Of a DNA stretch of 64,000 nucleotides, positions 31,755 through 39,987 are shown in pieces (the stretch's first letter is position 1; each line of letters opens with the position of its first letter). The position numbers were made by a program, and so were the translations under genes. The notes under the pieces are model-generated. The model was not told the origin of the DNA. It saw only the letters and a list, made by a program, of their open reading frames with translations, and searched no databases. Origin of the DNA: Streptomyces noursei (GTDB lineage: Bacteria > Actinomycetota > Actinomycetes > Streptomycetales > Streptomycetaceae); contig NZ_LWBU01000090.1 in NCBI RefSeq assembly GCF_001646665.1, forward strand, positions 7,517 through 71,516, in the 5' to 3' direction.

Positions 31755-33890
31755 TCAGCTCTCGGGCTGGGCGGCGGCGACCGCCTTGGTGGCCCGGCGC
31801 CGGCGCGGCTTGGCCTCGGCGACGGCCTCGGTGGCGTCGGCGGTGGCCTCGGCGACCGGCTCGGCGGCCTTGCGGGTGCGGCGACGGGGCTTGGCCTCGG
31901 CGACCGGCTCGGCGGCTTCGGCCACCGGGGTGGCGGCTTCGGCGGTGGCCTCGACGGCCGGTTCGGCGGCCTTGCGGGTGCGGCGGCGCGGCTTGGTCTC
32001 GGCGACCGGCTCGGTGGCGTCGGCGGTGGCCTCGGCGACCGGTTCGGCGGCCTTGCGGGTGCGGCGACGGGGCTTGGTCTCGGCGACCGGCTCGGCGGCT
32101 TCGGCCACCGGGGCGGCGGCGTCGGCGGTGGCCTCGACGGCCGGTTCGGCGGCCTTGCGGGTGCGGCGGCGCGGCTTGGTCTCGGCGACCGGCTCGGCGG
32201 CTTCGGCCACCGGGGCGGCGGCGTCGGCGGTGGCCTCGACGGCCGGTTCGGCGGCCTTGCGGGTGCGGCGACGGGGCTTGGCCTCGGCGACCGGCTCCGC
32301 TGCCTCCTCGACCGGCACGGCGGTGGCGGTCGCGACGGCCTCCACCGGCGCGGCGCCCGCGCGGGTGCGGGTCCGGCGGCGGCGCGGCGTGCGGGGCTCG
32401 GCCGGCCCGTCCGCGGCGGGGGCGTCCGCGGCGGGGGCCACCGTCTCGGCGGTCACCGCCGCCTCGTCGGCGCCCAGCGGGGCGCCGCCCCGCGTACGAC
32501 GGCGCTGGCGCGGCGTCCGGGTACGTGCCGGGCGCTCCTCCGAGCGCTCCGACCGGTCGCCACGCTCCGGGCGGTCCGAGCGCCGGCCGCGCGAACCGCG
32601 GCCGCCCGTCTCGCCCAGGTCCTCGACCTCTTCCGCGTCCAGACCGGCACGCGTCCGCTCGGCACGCGGCAGGACGCCCTTCGTGCCCTCGGGGATGTCC
32701 ATGTCCGCGTAGAGGTGCGGGGACGTCGAGTACGTCTCGACCGGGTCGTTGAAGTCCAGGCCCAGCGCCTTGTTGATCAGCTGCCAGCGCGGGATGTCGT
32801 CCCAGTCGACCAGCGTGACGGCGATGCCCTTCTTGCCGGCGCGGCCCGTGCGGCCCACCCGGTGGAGGAAGGTCTTCTCGTCCTCGGGCGACTGGTAGTT
32901 GATCACGTGCGTGACGCCCTCGACGTCGATGCCTCGCGCCGCGACGTCGGTGCAGACGAGGACGTCCACCTTGCCGTTGCGGAAGGCGCGCAGCGCCTGC
33001 TCGCGGGCGCCCTGGCCGAGGTCGCCGTGGACCGCGCCGGAGGCGAAGCCGCGCCGCTCGAGCTGCTCGGCGATGTCGGCCGCCGTCCGCTTCGTACGGC
33101 AGAAGATCATCGCGAGCCCGCGGCCGTTGGCCTGGAGGATGCGCGAGACCATCTCGGGCTTGTCCATGGAGTGCGCGCGGTACACGTACTGCTTGGTGTT
33201 CGCGACCGTCGCCCCCGCGTCGTCCGGGGACGTGGCGCTGATGTGCGTCGGCTGCGACATGTAGCGGCGGGCCAGGCCGATGACCGCGCCCGGCATGGTC
33301 GCCGAGAACAGCATCGTCTGGCGCTTGACCGGAAGCATGTTGATGATCTTCTCGACGTCGGGCAGGAAGCCCAGGTCGAGCATCTCGTCGGCCTCGTCGA
33401 GCACGAGGGCCTTGATCTTGGACAGGTCCAGCTTGCGCTGACCGGCCAGGTCCAGCAGGCGGCCCGGGGTGCCGACGATCACGTCGACGCCCTTCTTCAG
33501 GGCCTCGACCTGCGGTTCGTAGGCGCGGCCGCCGTAGATCGCGAGGACACGGACGTTACGGACCTTGCCCGCGGTGAGCAGGTCGTTGGTGACCTGGGTG
33601 CACAGCTCGCGGGTGGGCACGACCACCAGCGCCTGCGGCGCGTCGGTCAGCTGCCCGGGCGTCGCCCGGCCCGCCTCGACGTCCGCGGGGACGGTGACGC
33701 GCTCCAGCAGCGGCAGGCCGAAACCGAGGGTCTTGCCCGTGCCGGTCTTGGCCTGGCCGATGACGTCGGTGCCGGAGAGGGCGACCGGGAGCGTCATTTC
33801 CTGGATGGGGAAGGGGGACGTGATGCCGACGGCCTCGAGGGCTTCGGCCGTCTCGGGAAGGATCCCGAGCTCTCGGAAAGTCGTAGTCAG
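31755..33890 (-). CDS. DEAD-box ATP-dependent RNA helicase with repetitive basic tail
   Basis: A 711-residue RhlE-type helicase. The Q motif (FRELG at residues 5-9, then PFPIQE at 26-31), Walker A AKTGTGKT, VLDEADEML, SATM and the C-terminal domain motif HRVGRTGRAGKKG are all present. Residues from about 450 on are a disordered Arg/Ala/Pro/Glu tail with six copies of a KPRRRTRKA-like block. Start choice matters: no ATG, GTG or TTG lies between an in-frame TAA and residue 32, and starting there would delete the Q motif. A CTG at 33888-33890 follows AAGAGG by seven bases and gives LTTTFRELGILP, the family N-terminus. Compare Rv3211. Confidence 0.9.
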   Translation of the reverse strand: MTTTFRELGILPETAEALEAVGITSPFPIQEMTLPVALSGTDVIGQAKTGTGKTLGFGLPLLERVTVPADVEAGRATPGQLTDAPQALVVVPTRELCTQVTNDLLTAGKVRNVRVLAIYGGRAYEPQVEALKKGVDVIVGTPGRLLDLAGQRKLDLSKIKALVLDEADEMLDLGFLPDVEKIINMLPVKRQTMLFSATMPGAVIGLARRYMSQPTHISATSPDDAGATVANTKQYVYRAHSMDKPEMVSRILQANGRGLAMIFCRTKRTAADIAEQLERRGFASGAVHGDLGQGAREQALRAFRNGKVDVLVCTDVAARGIDVEGVTHVINYQSPEDEKTFLHRVGRTGRAGKKGIAVTLVDWDDIPRWQLINKALGLDFNDPVETYSTSPHLYADMDIPEGTKGVLPRAERTRAGLDAEEVEDLGETGGRGSRGRRSDRPERGDRSERSEERPARTRTPRQRRRTRGGAPLGADEAAVTAETVAPAADAPAADGPAEPRTPRRRRTRTRAGAAPVEAVATATAVPVEEAAEPVAEAKPRRRTRKAAEPAVEATADAAAPVAEAAEPVAETKPRRRTRKAAEPAVEATADAAAPVAEAAEPVAETKPRRRTRKAAEPVAEATADATEPVAETKPRRRTRKAAEPAVEATAEAATPVAEAAEPVAEAKPRRRTRKAAEPVAEATADATEAVAEAKPRRRRATKAVAAAQPES
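31788..32294 (-). repeat. Tandem coding repeats of the helicase tail
   Basis: Six copies of a block encoding KPRRRTRKA (the last one KPRRRRATKA) are separated by Ala/Glu/Pro/Val spacers, giving periods of 34 residues (102 bp) or 27 residues (81 bp). The DNA copies are nearly identical, which suggests recent expansion and a likelihood of length variation between strains. Confidence 0.9.
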
Positions 33891-34278
33891 GGTGCTGCCT
33901 CTTCTGTGAGACGCGGCATGAGGCGAACGCTGGGGGTCTTACCGTGCCGGTAGCGGCCGGCCGCAGGTCGTCAAGACCGCTGCCGGGTGGCGCGGGACCA
34001 CTGCCGTCGCTCGAGCGTCATACCGCTGAGGGGCCCCTCATGTGCGGCTCATGCGCACGGAGGGCTGTCGGGTCGGAGCCGATCGGGCCACCGACCGGGC
34101 ATCCTCATTCATGAGATGGCCCACCGAGTACGTACGAACATGACTGCATACTCAGCAGGCGCATTACCACTGTACCCCGGATCCCCGCAGGTGTGTTGGG
34201 CCAATTCATAAGGAGGGGGAGGTCACAGTGGATGACCAGGGCCTTCGGGGGCCCGGCGGGCGGGCTATTGTGCGCTTC
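33891..34278. promoter_or_regulatory. Divergent control region of the helicase and ferritin-like genes
   Basis: This 388-bp region has a 14-bp perfect palindrome, TGAGGGGCCCCTCA, at 34027-34040 and AT-richer sequence at 34090-34215. Toward the helicase there is an AAGAGG ribosome site at 33898-33903. Toward the ferritin-like gene there are both a strong GGGGAGG site (34216-34222, five bases before GTG 34228) and TATTGT at 34266-34271 seven bases before ATG 34279. No separate gene is supported. Confidence 0.5.
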
Positions 34279-35022
34279 ATGGAGACGCCTGACAACGCCG
34301 CTGCTTCCACCGCCGCCGACGAACCGACCGGAATCGCCGCCCTGGACTGGGCCGGTGCCTCCGCCGAACCCCAGTACCGCGCCGCGGTCGTGGACCTGCT
34401 CGGCGCGCTCGCGTACGGAGAGCTCGCGGCCTTCGAGCGGCTGGCCGAGGACGCGAAGCTGGCGCCGACGCTCGCCGACAAGGCGGAGCTGGCGAAGATG
34501 GCGTCGGCCGAGTTCCACCACTTCGAGCGGCTTCGGGACCGGCTGGCGGCGATCGACGCCGAGCCGACGGCCGCGATGGAGCCGTTCGCCAAGGCGCTGG
34601 ACGACTTCCACCGCCAGACCGCCCCCTCCGACTGGCTGGAGGGCCTGGTCAAGGCGTACGTGGGCGACTCGATCGCCAGCGACTTCTACCGCGAGGTCGC
34701 CGTCCGGCTCGACTCCGACACCCGCGCTCTGGTGCTGACCGTCCTGGACGACACCGGCCACGGAAACTTCGCCGTCGAGAAGGTGCGCGCCGCGATCGAG
34801 GCCGACCCGCGGGTGGGCGGCCGTCTCGCGCTGTGGGCGCGCCGCCTGATGGGCGAGGCCCTGTCGCAGGCCCAGCGGGTGGTCGCCGAGCGGGACGCGC
34901 TGTCGACGATGCTGGTGGGCGGCGTCGCGGACGGGTTCGACCTGGCGGCGGTGGGCGAGATGTTCTCCCGCATCACGAAGGCGCACACCAAGCGCATGGC
35001 CGCGCTGGGCCTGGCGGCCTGA
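34279..35022 (+). CDS. Ferritin-like fold (MiaE-like) protein
   Basis: A 247-residue helical protein. The helices carry carboxylate/histidine pairs typical of di-iron ferritin-like bundles: ALAYGELAAFERL, MASAEFHHFERLRDRL, and later SDFYREVA and VLDDTGHGNFAVEKV. Homology to MiaE, a tRNA hydroxylase, is distant; the true reaction is unknown. The ATG at 34279 gives the family-like start METPDNAA and follows a -10-like TATTGT at leaderless spacing. A GTG at 34228 in the same frame has a strong ribosome site and would add 17 residues, so the start is open. It diverges from the helicase gene as in Rv3210c-Rv3211. Confidence 0.85.
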   Translation: METPDNAAASTAADEPTGIAALDWAGASAEPQYRAAVVDLLGALAYGELAAFERLAEDAKLAPTLADKAELAKMASAEFHHFERLRDRLAAIDAEPTAAMEPFAKALDDFHRQTAPSDWLEGLVKAYVGDSIASDFYREVAVRLDSDTRALVLTVLDDTGHGNFAVEKVRAAIEADPRVGGRLALWARRLMGEALSQAQRVVAERDALSTMLVGGVADGFDLAAVGEMFSRITKAHTKRMAALGLAA

Positions 35023-35149
35023 CCCCTTCGGCGCGGCGCCGCCCGGCGCCGGCCGGTGGTGCGGGCCGGGTGGGCTCCTGCCGGTGGGTGGGGTGCCTGG
35101 TCGTTCGGCTTCTGCCGGTGGGTGGGGGCGGGTGTCTGGTCCTGCGGCG

Positions 35150-35325
35150 GGGGATGCTCGGACTCTCGCTTCGCTCGTCTTACGTCCGAGCACCCCCCGC
35201 CTCCGGCCCCGACACCCTCACGCACGCGTGCCGCGGGGCCTCGGCCCGCCCCGGAAGGGGGACGCGCAGTGGGGGGTGTTCCGGGCGTAAGACGACCGAG
35301 CTTGCGAGGGAGAGCCCGGGACACC
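35150..35325. repeat. Large imperfect inverted repeat in a 459-bp gene-free gap
   Basis: The left arm (about 35155-35198) contains CTCTCGCTTCGCTCGTCTTACG followed by CCGAGCACCCCCC in part; the right arm (about 35270-35323) is its approximate reverse complement with GGGGGGTGTT, CGTAAGACGACCGAGC and GGGAGAGCCCG. The arms are some 45-50 bases long with scattered mismatches and enclose about 70 bases. The rest of 35023-35481 is GC-rich, with short repeats such as CGGTGGGTGGGG near 35070 and 35115, and has no credible ORF. Confidence 0.7.
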
Positions 35326-35481
35326 CGCCACGGAGCGGACCCCAACGGCAACCGACCCGGGCGGGCGACCCCGAGCACGGCGACGCCCCGGGGCGCGGAC
35401 CCCACGGCAACCGGCACCGGCCGGGTCACCGGGGAAACCCGAGCCCACCGCAACCGACGCCCGGACGGGCGGACCGGCGGG

Positions 35482-35754
35482 TCAGGTCTGCGTCGCCGCC
35501 GAGCGGCGCAGGCGGCGGGTGGGGCGCAGGAGCAGGGAGAGGACGACGGCCGCGACCGCGACCGCGCCCAGCAGGGTGCCCAGCGCGTGGCCGGGGCCCA
35601 GGGCCGCGTGGGTGATCAGCGCCCCGAAGAGCGAGCCGAGCACCCCGGTGCCGAGGACGGCGCGGCGTGACGGGAGCCGGTGGGCGAGCCGGTGGGCGGC
35701 CGCCCAGGACAGGGCGTAACCGAGGACGACGGCACCGATGGCTTCCCAGAACAC
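35482..35754 (-). CDS. Small membrane protein of unknown function
   Basis: A 90-residue protein with probably three hydrophobic helices: FWEAIGAVVLGYALSWAAA, VLGTGVLGSLFGALITHAAL and LGTLLGAVAVAAVVLSLLL, ending in a basic tail LRPTRRLRRSAATQT. I use the GTG at 35754, nine bases after a GAGG site; an upstream GTG at 35763 has none. Small proteins of this kind are common between DUF3107 and ferritin-like genes, but I recognise no family. Confidence 0.6.
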   Translation of the reverse strand: MFWEAIGAVVLGYALSWAAAHRLAHRLPSRRAVLGTGVLGSLFGALITHAALGPGHALGTLLGAVAVAAVVLSLLLRPTRRLRRSAATQT

Positions 35755-35859
35755 GCGGATCACCTCGCGGACGGCGGGGCGGGCAAAACGGTCACATGCC
35801 GTCCTACCCGATGCGCGTGAAACGCAATCCTTCCCGTGGGGCACGGGAAAAGGCACGGC

Positions 35860-35891
35860 AAAGGCCCGGCGGGTTGTCCCGCCGGGCCTTT
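35860..35891. terminator. Strong hairpin after the DUF3107 gene
   Basis: Fourteen bases at 35860-35873 pair perfectly with 35878-35891 around TTGT. On the minus strand it follows the DUF3107 stop. An overlapping outer pairing of GCACGGGAAA (35841-35850) with TTTCCCGTGC (35889-35898) would compete with it. Confidence 0.85.
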
Positions 35892-35910
35892 CCCGTGCAC
35901 TTCGTCCTGC

Positions 35911-36138
35911 TCAGAGCGCCCCGAAGCCCACGCGCGGCTTCGCCGGCTCGCCGATCTCCACGTAGGCGATGCGGTCGGTCGGTACCAGGACCTTCCGGCC
36001 CTTGTCGTCCGTCAGGCTGAGCAGCTGCGTCTTGCCGGCCAGCGCGTCGGACACCGCGCGCTCCACCTCCTCGGCGGACAGACCGCTCTCCAGAACGATC
36101 TCCCGGGGCGCGTGCTGCACGCCGATCTTGACCTCCAC
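35911..36138 (-). CDS. DUF3107 small conserved protein
   Basis: A 75-residue protein, VEVKIGVQHAPREIVLESG at its start, with a mixed strand-helix-strand pattern (AEEVERAVSDAL, LLSLTDDKGRKVLVP, YVEIGEPAKPRVGFG). It is the actinobacterial DUF3107 family (compare Rv3208A/TB9.4). The GTG at 36138 has GGAGGG eight bases upstream, so upstream in-frame codons were rejected. The function is unknown; its constant position near a TetR gene and a RhlE-type helicase is notable. Confidence 0.88.
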   Translation of the reverse strand: MEVKIGVQHAPREIVLESGLSAEEVERAVSDALAGKTQLLSLTDDKGRKVLVPTDRIAYVEIGEPAKPRVGFGAL

Positions 36139-36223
36139 GGCTATGTCCCTCCGAACGGTCAGCGTTGCGCGGTCAGCCGCGCCGTACGCTGCACACATTA
36201 GCCCGGAGAGACGACCCCGATCA

Positions 36224-36865
36224 TCAGTGGGATTCGGAGCCGTGCAGCGGGAAGCCCGCGATGCCCCGCCAGGCCAGCGACGTCAGCAGCTGGACCGCCT
36301 TGTCGCGCGGGATCGTCGACTCGCTGGACAGCCAGTAGCGGGCGACCACCTGGGAGACGCCGCCCAGGCCCACGGCGAGCAGCATCGACTCGTCCTTGGA
36401 CAGGCCCGTGTCCTCGGCGATGACGTCCGAGATCGCCTCCGCGCACTGCAGCGAGACCCGCTCGACGCGTTCGCGCACCGCCGGCTCGTTGGTCAGGTCG
36501 GACTCGAAGACGAGGCGGAACGCGCCGCCCTCGTCCTCCACGTACGCGAAGTAGGCGTCCATGGTGGCCGCCACGCGCAGCTTGTTCTCCGTGGTGGAGG
36601 CGAGCGCGGTCCGTACGGCCTGGAGCAGCGACTCGCAGTGCTGGTCCAGCAGTGCCAGGTACAGCTCCAGCTTCCCGGGGAAGTGCTGGTAGAGCACGGG
36701 CTTGCTGACACCCGCGCGCTCCGCGATGTCGTCCATCGCGGCCGCGTGGTACCCCTGTGCGACAAACACTTCCTGGGCGGCGCCCAGGAGCTGGTTGCGT
36801 CGGGCTCGGCGCGGCAGGCGCGTGCCCCGCGGGCGCGCCGCCTCTGTCTGCTCGATGGCTGTCAC
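36224..36865 (-). CDS. TetR-family transcriptional regulator
   Basis: A 213-residue TetR-type repressor. The N-terminal helix-turn-helix is GAAQEVFVAQGYHAAAMDDI then AERAGVSKPVLYQHFPGK (residues about 26-65), followed by an all-helical ligand domain. It is preceded by an Arg-rich tail PRRARRN. The GTG at 36865 has GGGAGG just upstream. It may regulate itself and neighbours; the ligand and targets are unknown. Compare Rv3208 in the same neighbourhood. Confidence 0.92.
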   Translation of the reverse strand: MTAIEQTEAARPRGTRLPRRARRNQLLGAAQEVFVAQGYHAAAMDDIAERAGVSKPVLYQHFPGKLELYLALLDQHCESLLQAVRTALASTTENKLRVAATMDAYFAYVEDEGGAFRLVFESDLTNEPAVRERVERVSLQCAEAISDVIAEDTGLSKDESMLLAVGLGGVSQVVARYWLSSESTIPRDKAVQLLTSLAWRGIAGFPLHGSESH

Positions 36866-37010
36866 GCCGCCTCCCAAAATCGATCCTTGCGCGCTGTGCG
36901 CCGCGCCCGCCATCGTACTTTTGGGTAACCCGGCTGTGCGCGGTGCGAGCGCAGAATTTCACGTACCGGACGGGCGGGGTAGCAGGATATTCAACGTTAA
37001 ACCGACCAAA

Positions 37011-37238
37011 TCATCGGTAGTCGTCCTCGTCGTGCGCCACCACGCGCGTCTGTTCGGCGGCGTCGGCCTCGTTCGCGACGGTCGGATCGACCCGGGTGAG
37101 CGGTTCGTCGCTGCGCTCCTGCAAATCCCTGTGCTGCTCGGCGGCGTCGGCCTCGGGCGTCTCCTCGTCCAGGGGTGCGGCCTCCTCGCCGTTCTCCGCG
37201 GTCTCGAAGGTCTCCGGGTCGGTCGGGTCGACGGTCAT
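37011..37238 (-). CDS. Small acidic hypothetical protein
   Basis: A 75-residue highly acidic, probably disordered protein (MTVDPTDPETFETAENGEE at its start, rich in Glu, Asp and Ala). An AAGGGAG site precedes the ATG. No domain is recognised; it diverges from the alpha/beta hydrolase gene at 37393. Confidence 0.6.
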   Translation of the reverse strand: MTVDPTDPETFETAENGEEAAPLDEETPEADAAEQHRDLQERSDEPLTRVDPTVANEADAAEQTRVVAHDEDDYR

Positions 37239-37392
37239 GGGCTCCCTTTCACTGGGCGGATCCACATCGGTGTGCGGGGGCCTGGGCGAAATGCCCTCAC
37301 GTACGAGCCTAGGAGGTACCCCTTTCCTGCGCTATGCGATCTGTGACGGCGAACACACCGGAGCCCGCGTGATCGTCTCGTAACATTGGCGC

Positions 37393-38415
37393 ATGTCTTC
37401 GACCGAGCTGCCGGAAGCCGTCGCCGCCACCGCGGCGGGGCCGCGGGTGAGCACCGTGCGGGTCGCGGAGGGGGAGCGGCTGCGCTCCGTGACGCTGCCC
37501 GGACTGACGCTGAACGTGCGCCACCGGCCGTCGGACCGCACCGGGCTGCCGCCCGCCCTGTACGTGCACGGGCTCGGGGGCTCCTCCCAGAACTGGTCCG
37601 CCCTGATGCCGCTCCTCGAGGACCTGGTCGACGGCGAGGCGGTCGACCTCCCGGGCTTCGGCGACTCCCCGCCGCCCGACGACGGCAACTACTCCCTGAC
37701 CGCGCACGCCCGCGCGGTCATCCGGCTGCTGGACGCCGGCGGGCGCGGGCCCGTCCACCTGATCGGGAACTCGCTGGGCGGGGCCGTCGCCACCCGCGTC
37801 GCGGCGGTCCGGCCCGACCTGGTCCGGACGCTGACCCTGGTCTCGCCCGCGCTGCCGGAGCTGCGGCCCCAGCGCGGCGCCTGGCCCACGGCGCTGCTGG
37901 CGCTGCCCGGCGTCGCCTCCCTCTTCACCCGGATCACCCGGGAATGGACGGCGGAGCAGCGGGTGCGCGGGGTGTTGTCCCTCTGTTACGGCGACCCCGG
38001 GCGGGTCACCGACGAGGGCTTCCGCAACGCGGTCGAGGAGATGGAGCGGCGCCTGGGGCTGCCGTACTTCTGGGACGCCATGGCCCGCTCGGCGCGCGGC
38101 ATCGTCGACGCGTACACGCTCGGCGGCCAGCACGGGCTGTGGCGGCAGGCCGAGCGGGTGCTCGCGCCGACGCTGCTGGTGTACGGGGGCCGGGACCAGC
38201 TGATCTCGTTCCGGATGGCGCGCAGGGCGGCGGCCGCCTTCCGCGACTCGCGGCTCCTGACGCTTCCGGACGCGGGCCACGTGGCGATGATGGAGTACCC
38301 GGAGACGGTCGCCCGGGCCGTACGGGACCTGATCGCCGAGGCCGACGGCGCCGACGGCCGTGACGGCGGCGGCGACAGCGGCGACACTGGCATCGACGAC
38401 AACGACGGGAGCTGA
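37393..38415 (+). CDS. Alpha/beta hydrolase
   Basis: A 340-residue hydrolase (compare LipV-type Rv3203). The oxyanion segment is YVHGLGGSSQNW, the nucleophile elbow LIGNSLGGAV with serine at about residue 128, the acid in YGGRDQLI and the histidine in DAGHVAMMEYPE. The C-terminus is a low-complexity Asp/Gly tail. TAACAT at 37381-37386 ends six bases before the ATG, so the mRNA is probably leaderless. The DUF3152 gene starts eight bases after the stop, forming one unit. Substrate unknown; an esterase or lipase role is likely. Confidence 0.9.
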   Translation: MSSTELPEAVAATAAGPRVSTVRVAEGERLRSVTLPGLTLNVRHRPSDRTGLPPALYVHGLGGSSQNWSALMPLLEDLVDGEAVDLPGFGDSPPPDDGNYSLTAHARAVIRLLDAGGRGPVHLIGNSLGGAVATRVAAVRPDLVRTLTLVSPALPELRPQRGAWPTALLALPGVASLFTRITREWTAEQRVRGVLSLCYGDPGRVTDEGFRNAVEEMERRLGLPYFWDAMARSARGIVDAYTLGGQHGLWRQAERVLAPTLLVYGGRDQLISFRMARRAAAAFRDSRLLTLPDAGHVAMMEYPETVARAVRDLIAEADGADGRDGGGDSGDTGIDDNDGS

Positions 38416-38423
38416 TCCGGGGC

Positions 38424-39791
38424 GTGGGACGACATAGCCGCAAAGGCCCCGCACCTCAGGGCTCCGAACAGGGTGCGCAGGCCGCCGGCGCGGTACGCGG
38501 GGGGGCACGTCCGGGCACCGGGCGCCGCCGCCGGGCCGCCGCGCCGCCTCCCGAGCCGCACGCCACACACCTCCGCCACCCCGGCCACCCGGACCAGGCC
38601 CCGGCCGCCGGGCCCCAGCAGCCGGTCCGCGGCGGCCACCCCGAGCAGCGCGAGCCGGGCGGCGGCTGGGGCGGCACCGGGCGCTACGGCGACTGGCGCG
38701 GTGCACCCGCCGCCCCCGCCCGGCCCCCGGGTCCGTCGGCCGGCCCGGCGGGTCCCCCCGGACCGGCCGGTCCCGCGGGCCGCAACGGCCGCCCGGCCTC
38801 CCAGGGCCCCGCGACCGGGCTGGGCGCGGGCGCCCGGATACCCGGCCCGCGCCGGGAATTCGTCGAGGCCTTCGACGGCTCCTCGCAGGGGGCGCCGCCC
38901 GAGCCGCCCGCCCCGCCCGCGCCCGGAGAGGGCGACCCCGCCGACCGGCCGGGCGGCGGCAAGGGGCGTACCGTCACCGGCATCGCGGCAGCAGCCGTCA
39001 CCACCGTCCTCGCCGTCGTCGTGGCCGGCCAGGTCACCGGCTCCGGGCCGGACGACTCCGCCGCCCGCCCGCCGGGAGAGGCGGCCGAGCGCGGCCAGGC
39101 CGGCGGCGGCACCGACGCCCGCTTCGACCGGTCGGACCGTTCCGACGAGCGCGCCGTCCCGCCGCCGCCCGCGCGCCGCGCCGCCCCGGTGACGTACGCG
39201 CAGCTGATGGCGAAGCCGTTCCCGCTCGACCCCAAGCTGAAGGGGCCGGGCGAGTTCGAGGTCGTCCCCGGCACCGACCGCGCCCCGGGGAAGGGGCGCA
39301 AGGTGCGCTACCGGATCGACGTCGAGAAGGGACTCGGCCTGGACTCCGGTCTGTTCGCCCGGGCCGTCCAGCAGACCCTGAACGACGACCGCAGCTGGGC
39401 GCACGGCGGTGCCATGACCTTCGAGCGGGTCTCCAGCGGGGAGGCCGAGTTCGTGGTCACGCTGGCGAGCCCGGTCACCACCGGCGTCTGGTGCGCCAAG
39501 TCCGGTCTGGACACCACCGTCGACAACGTCTCGTGCGACTCCGCCGCGACCGAGCGCGTGATGATCAACGCCTACCGCTGGGCCCAGGGATCGGCCACGT
39601 ACGGCGTCGGGGCGATGCACCCGTACCGGCAGATGCTCATCAACCACGAGGTGGGGCACCGGCTCGGGCACAACCACGTGAACTGCCGCACCCCGGGCGC
39701 CCTGGCACCGGTGATGCAGCAGCAGACCAAGTCCCTGGAGGTCGAGGGCGTCAAGTGCCGCCCCAACCCCTGGGTGTTCCCGAACGGCTGA
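38424..39791 (+). CDS. DUF3152 metalloprotease-like membrane protein
   Basis: A 455-residue protein: a disordered Pro/Gly/Arg-rich N-terminus (about 1-170), one membrane helix (about 180-205), a polar linker, then a DUF3152 domain (about 270-455). The domain has HEVGHRLGHNH with His408, Glu409, His412 and His418, a perfect HExxHxxGxxH metzincin-type zinc motif, and conserved Cys pairs (GVWCAKSG, VSCDSA, HVNCRTPG) that could form disulfides outside the cell. A secreted-face zinc protease is likely. The GTG start lies eight bases after the hydrolase stop. Compare Rv3207c. Confidence 0.88.
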   Translation: MGRHSRKGPAPQGSEQGAQAAGAVRGGARPGTGRRRRAAAPPPEPHATHLRHPGHPDQAPAAGPQQPVRGGHPEQREPGGGWGGTGRYGDWRGAPAAPARPPGPSAGPAGPPGPAGPAGRNGRPASQGPATGLGAGARIPGPRREFVEAFDGSSQGAPPEPPAPPAPGEGDPADRPGGGKGRTVTGIAAAAVTTVLAVVVAGQVTGSGPDDSAARPPGEAAERGQAGGGTDARFDRSDRSDERAVPPPPARRAAPVTYAQLMAKPFPLDPKLKGPGEFEVVPGTDRAPGKGRKVRYRIDVEKGLGLDSGLFARAVQQTLNDDRSWAHGGAMTFERVSSGEAEFVVTLASPVTTGVWCAKSGLDTTVDNVSCDSAATERVMINAYRWAQGSATYGVGAMHPYRQMLINHEVGHRLGHNHVNCRTPGALAPVMQQQTKSLEVEGVKCRPNPWVFPNG

Positions 39792-39871
39792 CCGGCGCGG
39801 CGCCGGGCGCGACCCGCCAGTAGCGCGTCGAAACGCCACGAGTACGGGAAAGTTACGAGCATTCACCCCTT

Positions 39872-39909
39872 CCGGTGGCGCGACGGACAACCGTCCGTCG
39901 CGCCACCGG
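39872..39909. terminator. 17-bp perfect hairpin before the polysaccharide-type operon
   Basis: Bases 39872-39888 pair with 39893-39909 around a four-base loop. It lies 80 bp after the DUF3152 stop and 79 bp before the glycosyltransferase start, and probably separates the two transcripts. Confidence 0.8.
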
Positions 39910-39987
39910 CATATCCGCTTACGTTCTTCCCGCTGTGAGCCGCCGGACCAACGGTGGCCGCACCCAAGGGAGATCGGGGGTGTACTC

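Noticed and set aside
31788..32294. Regularly spaced repeats that might suggest a CRISPR array
   Set aside because: The spacers are also repetitive, the periods are multiples of three and the unit encodes the helicase tail in frame.
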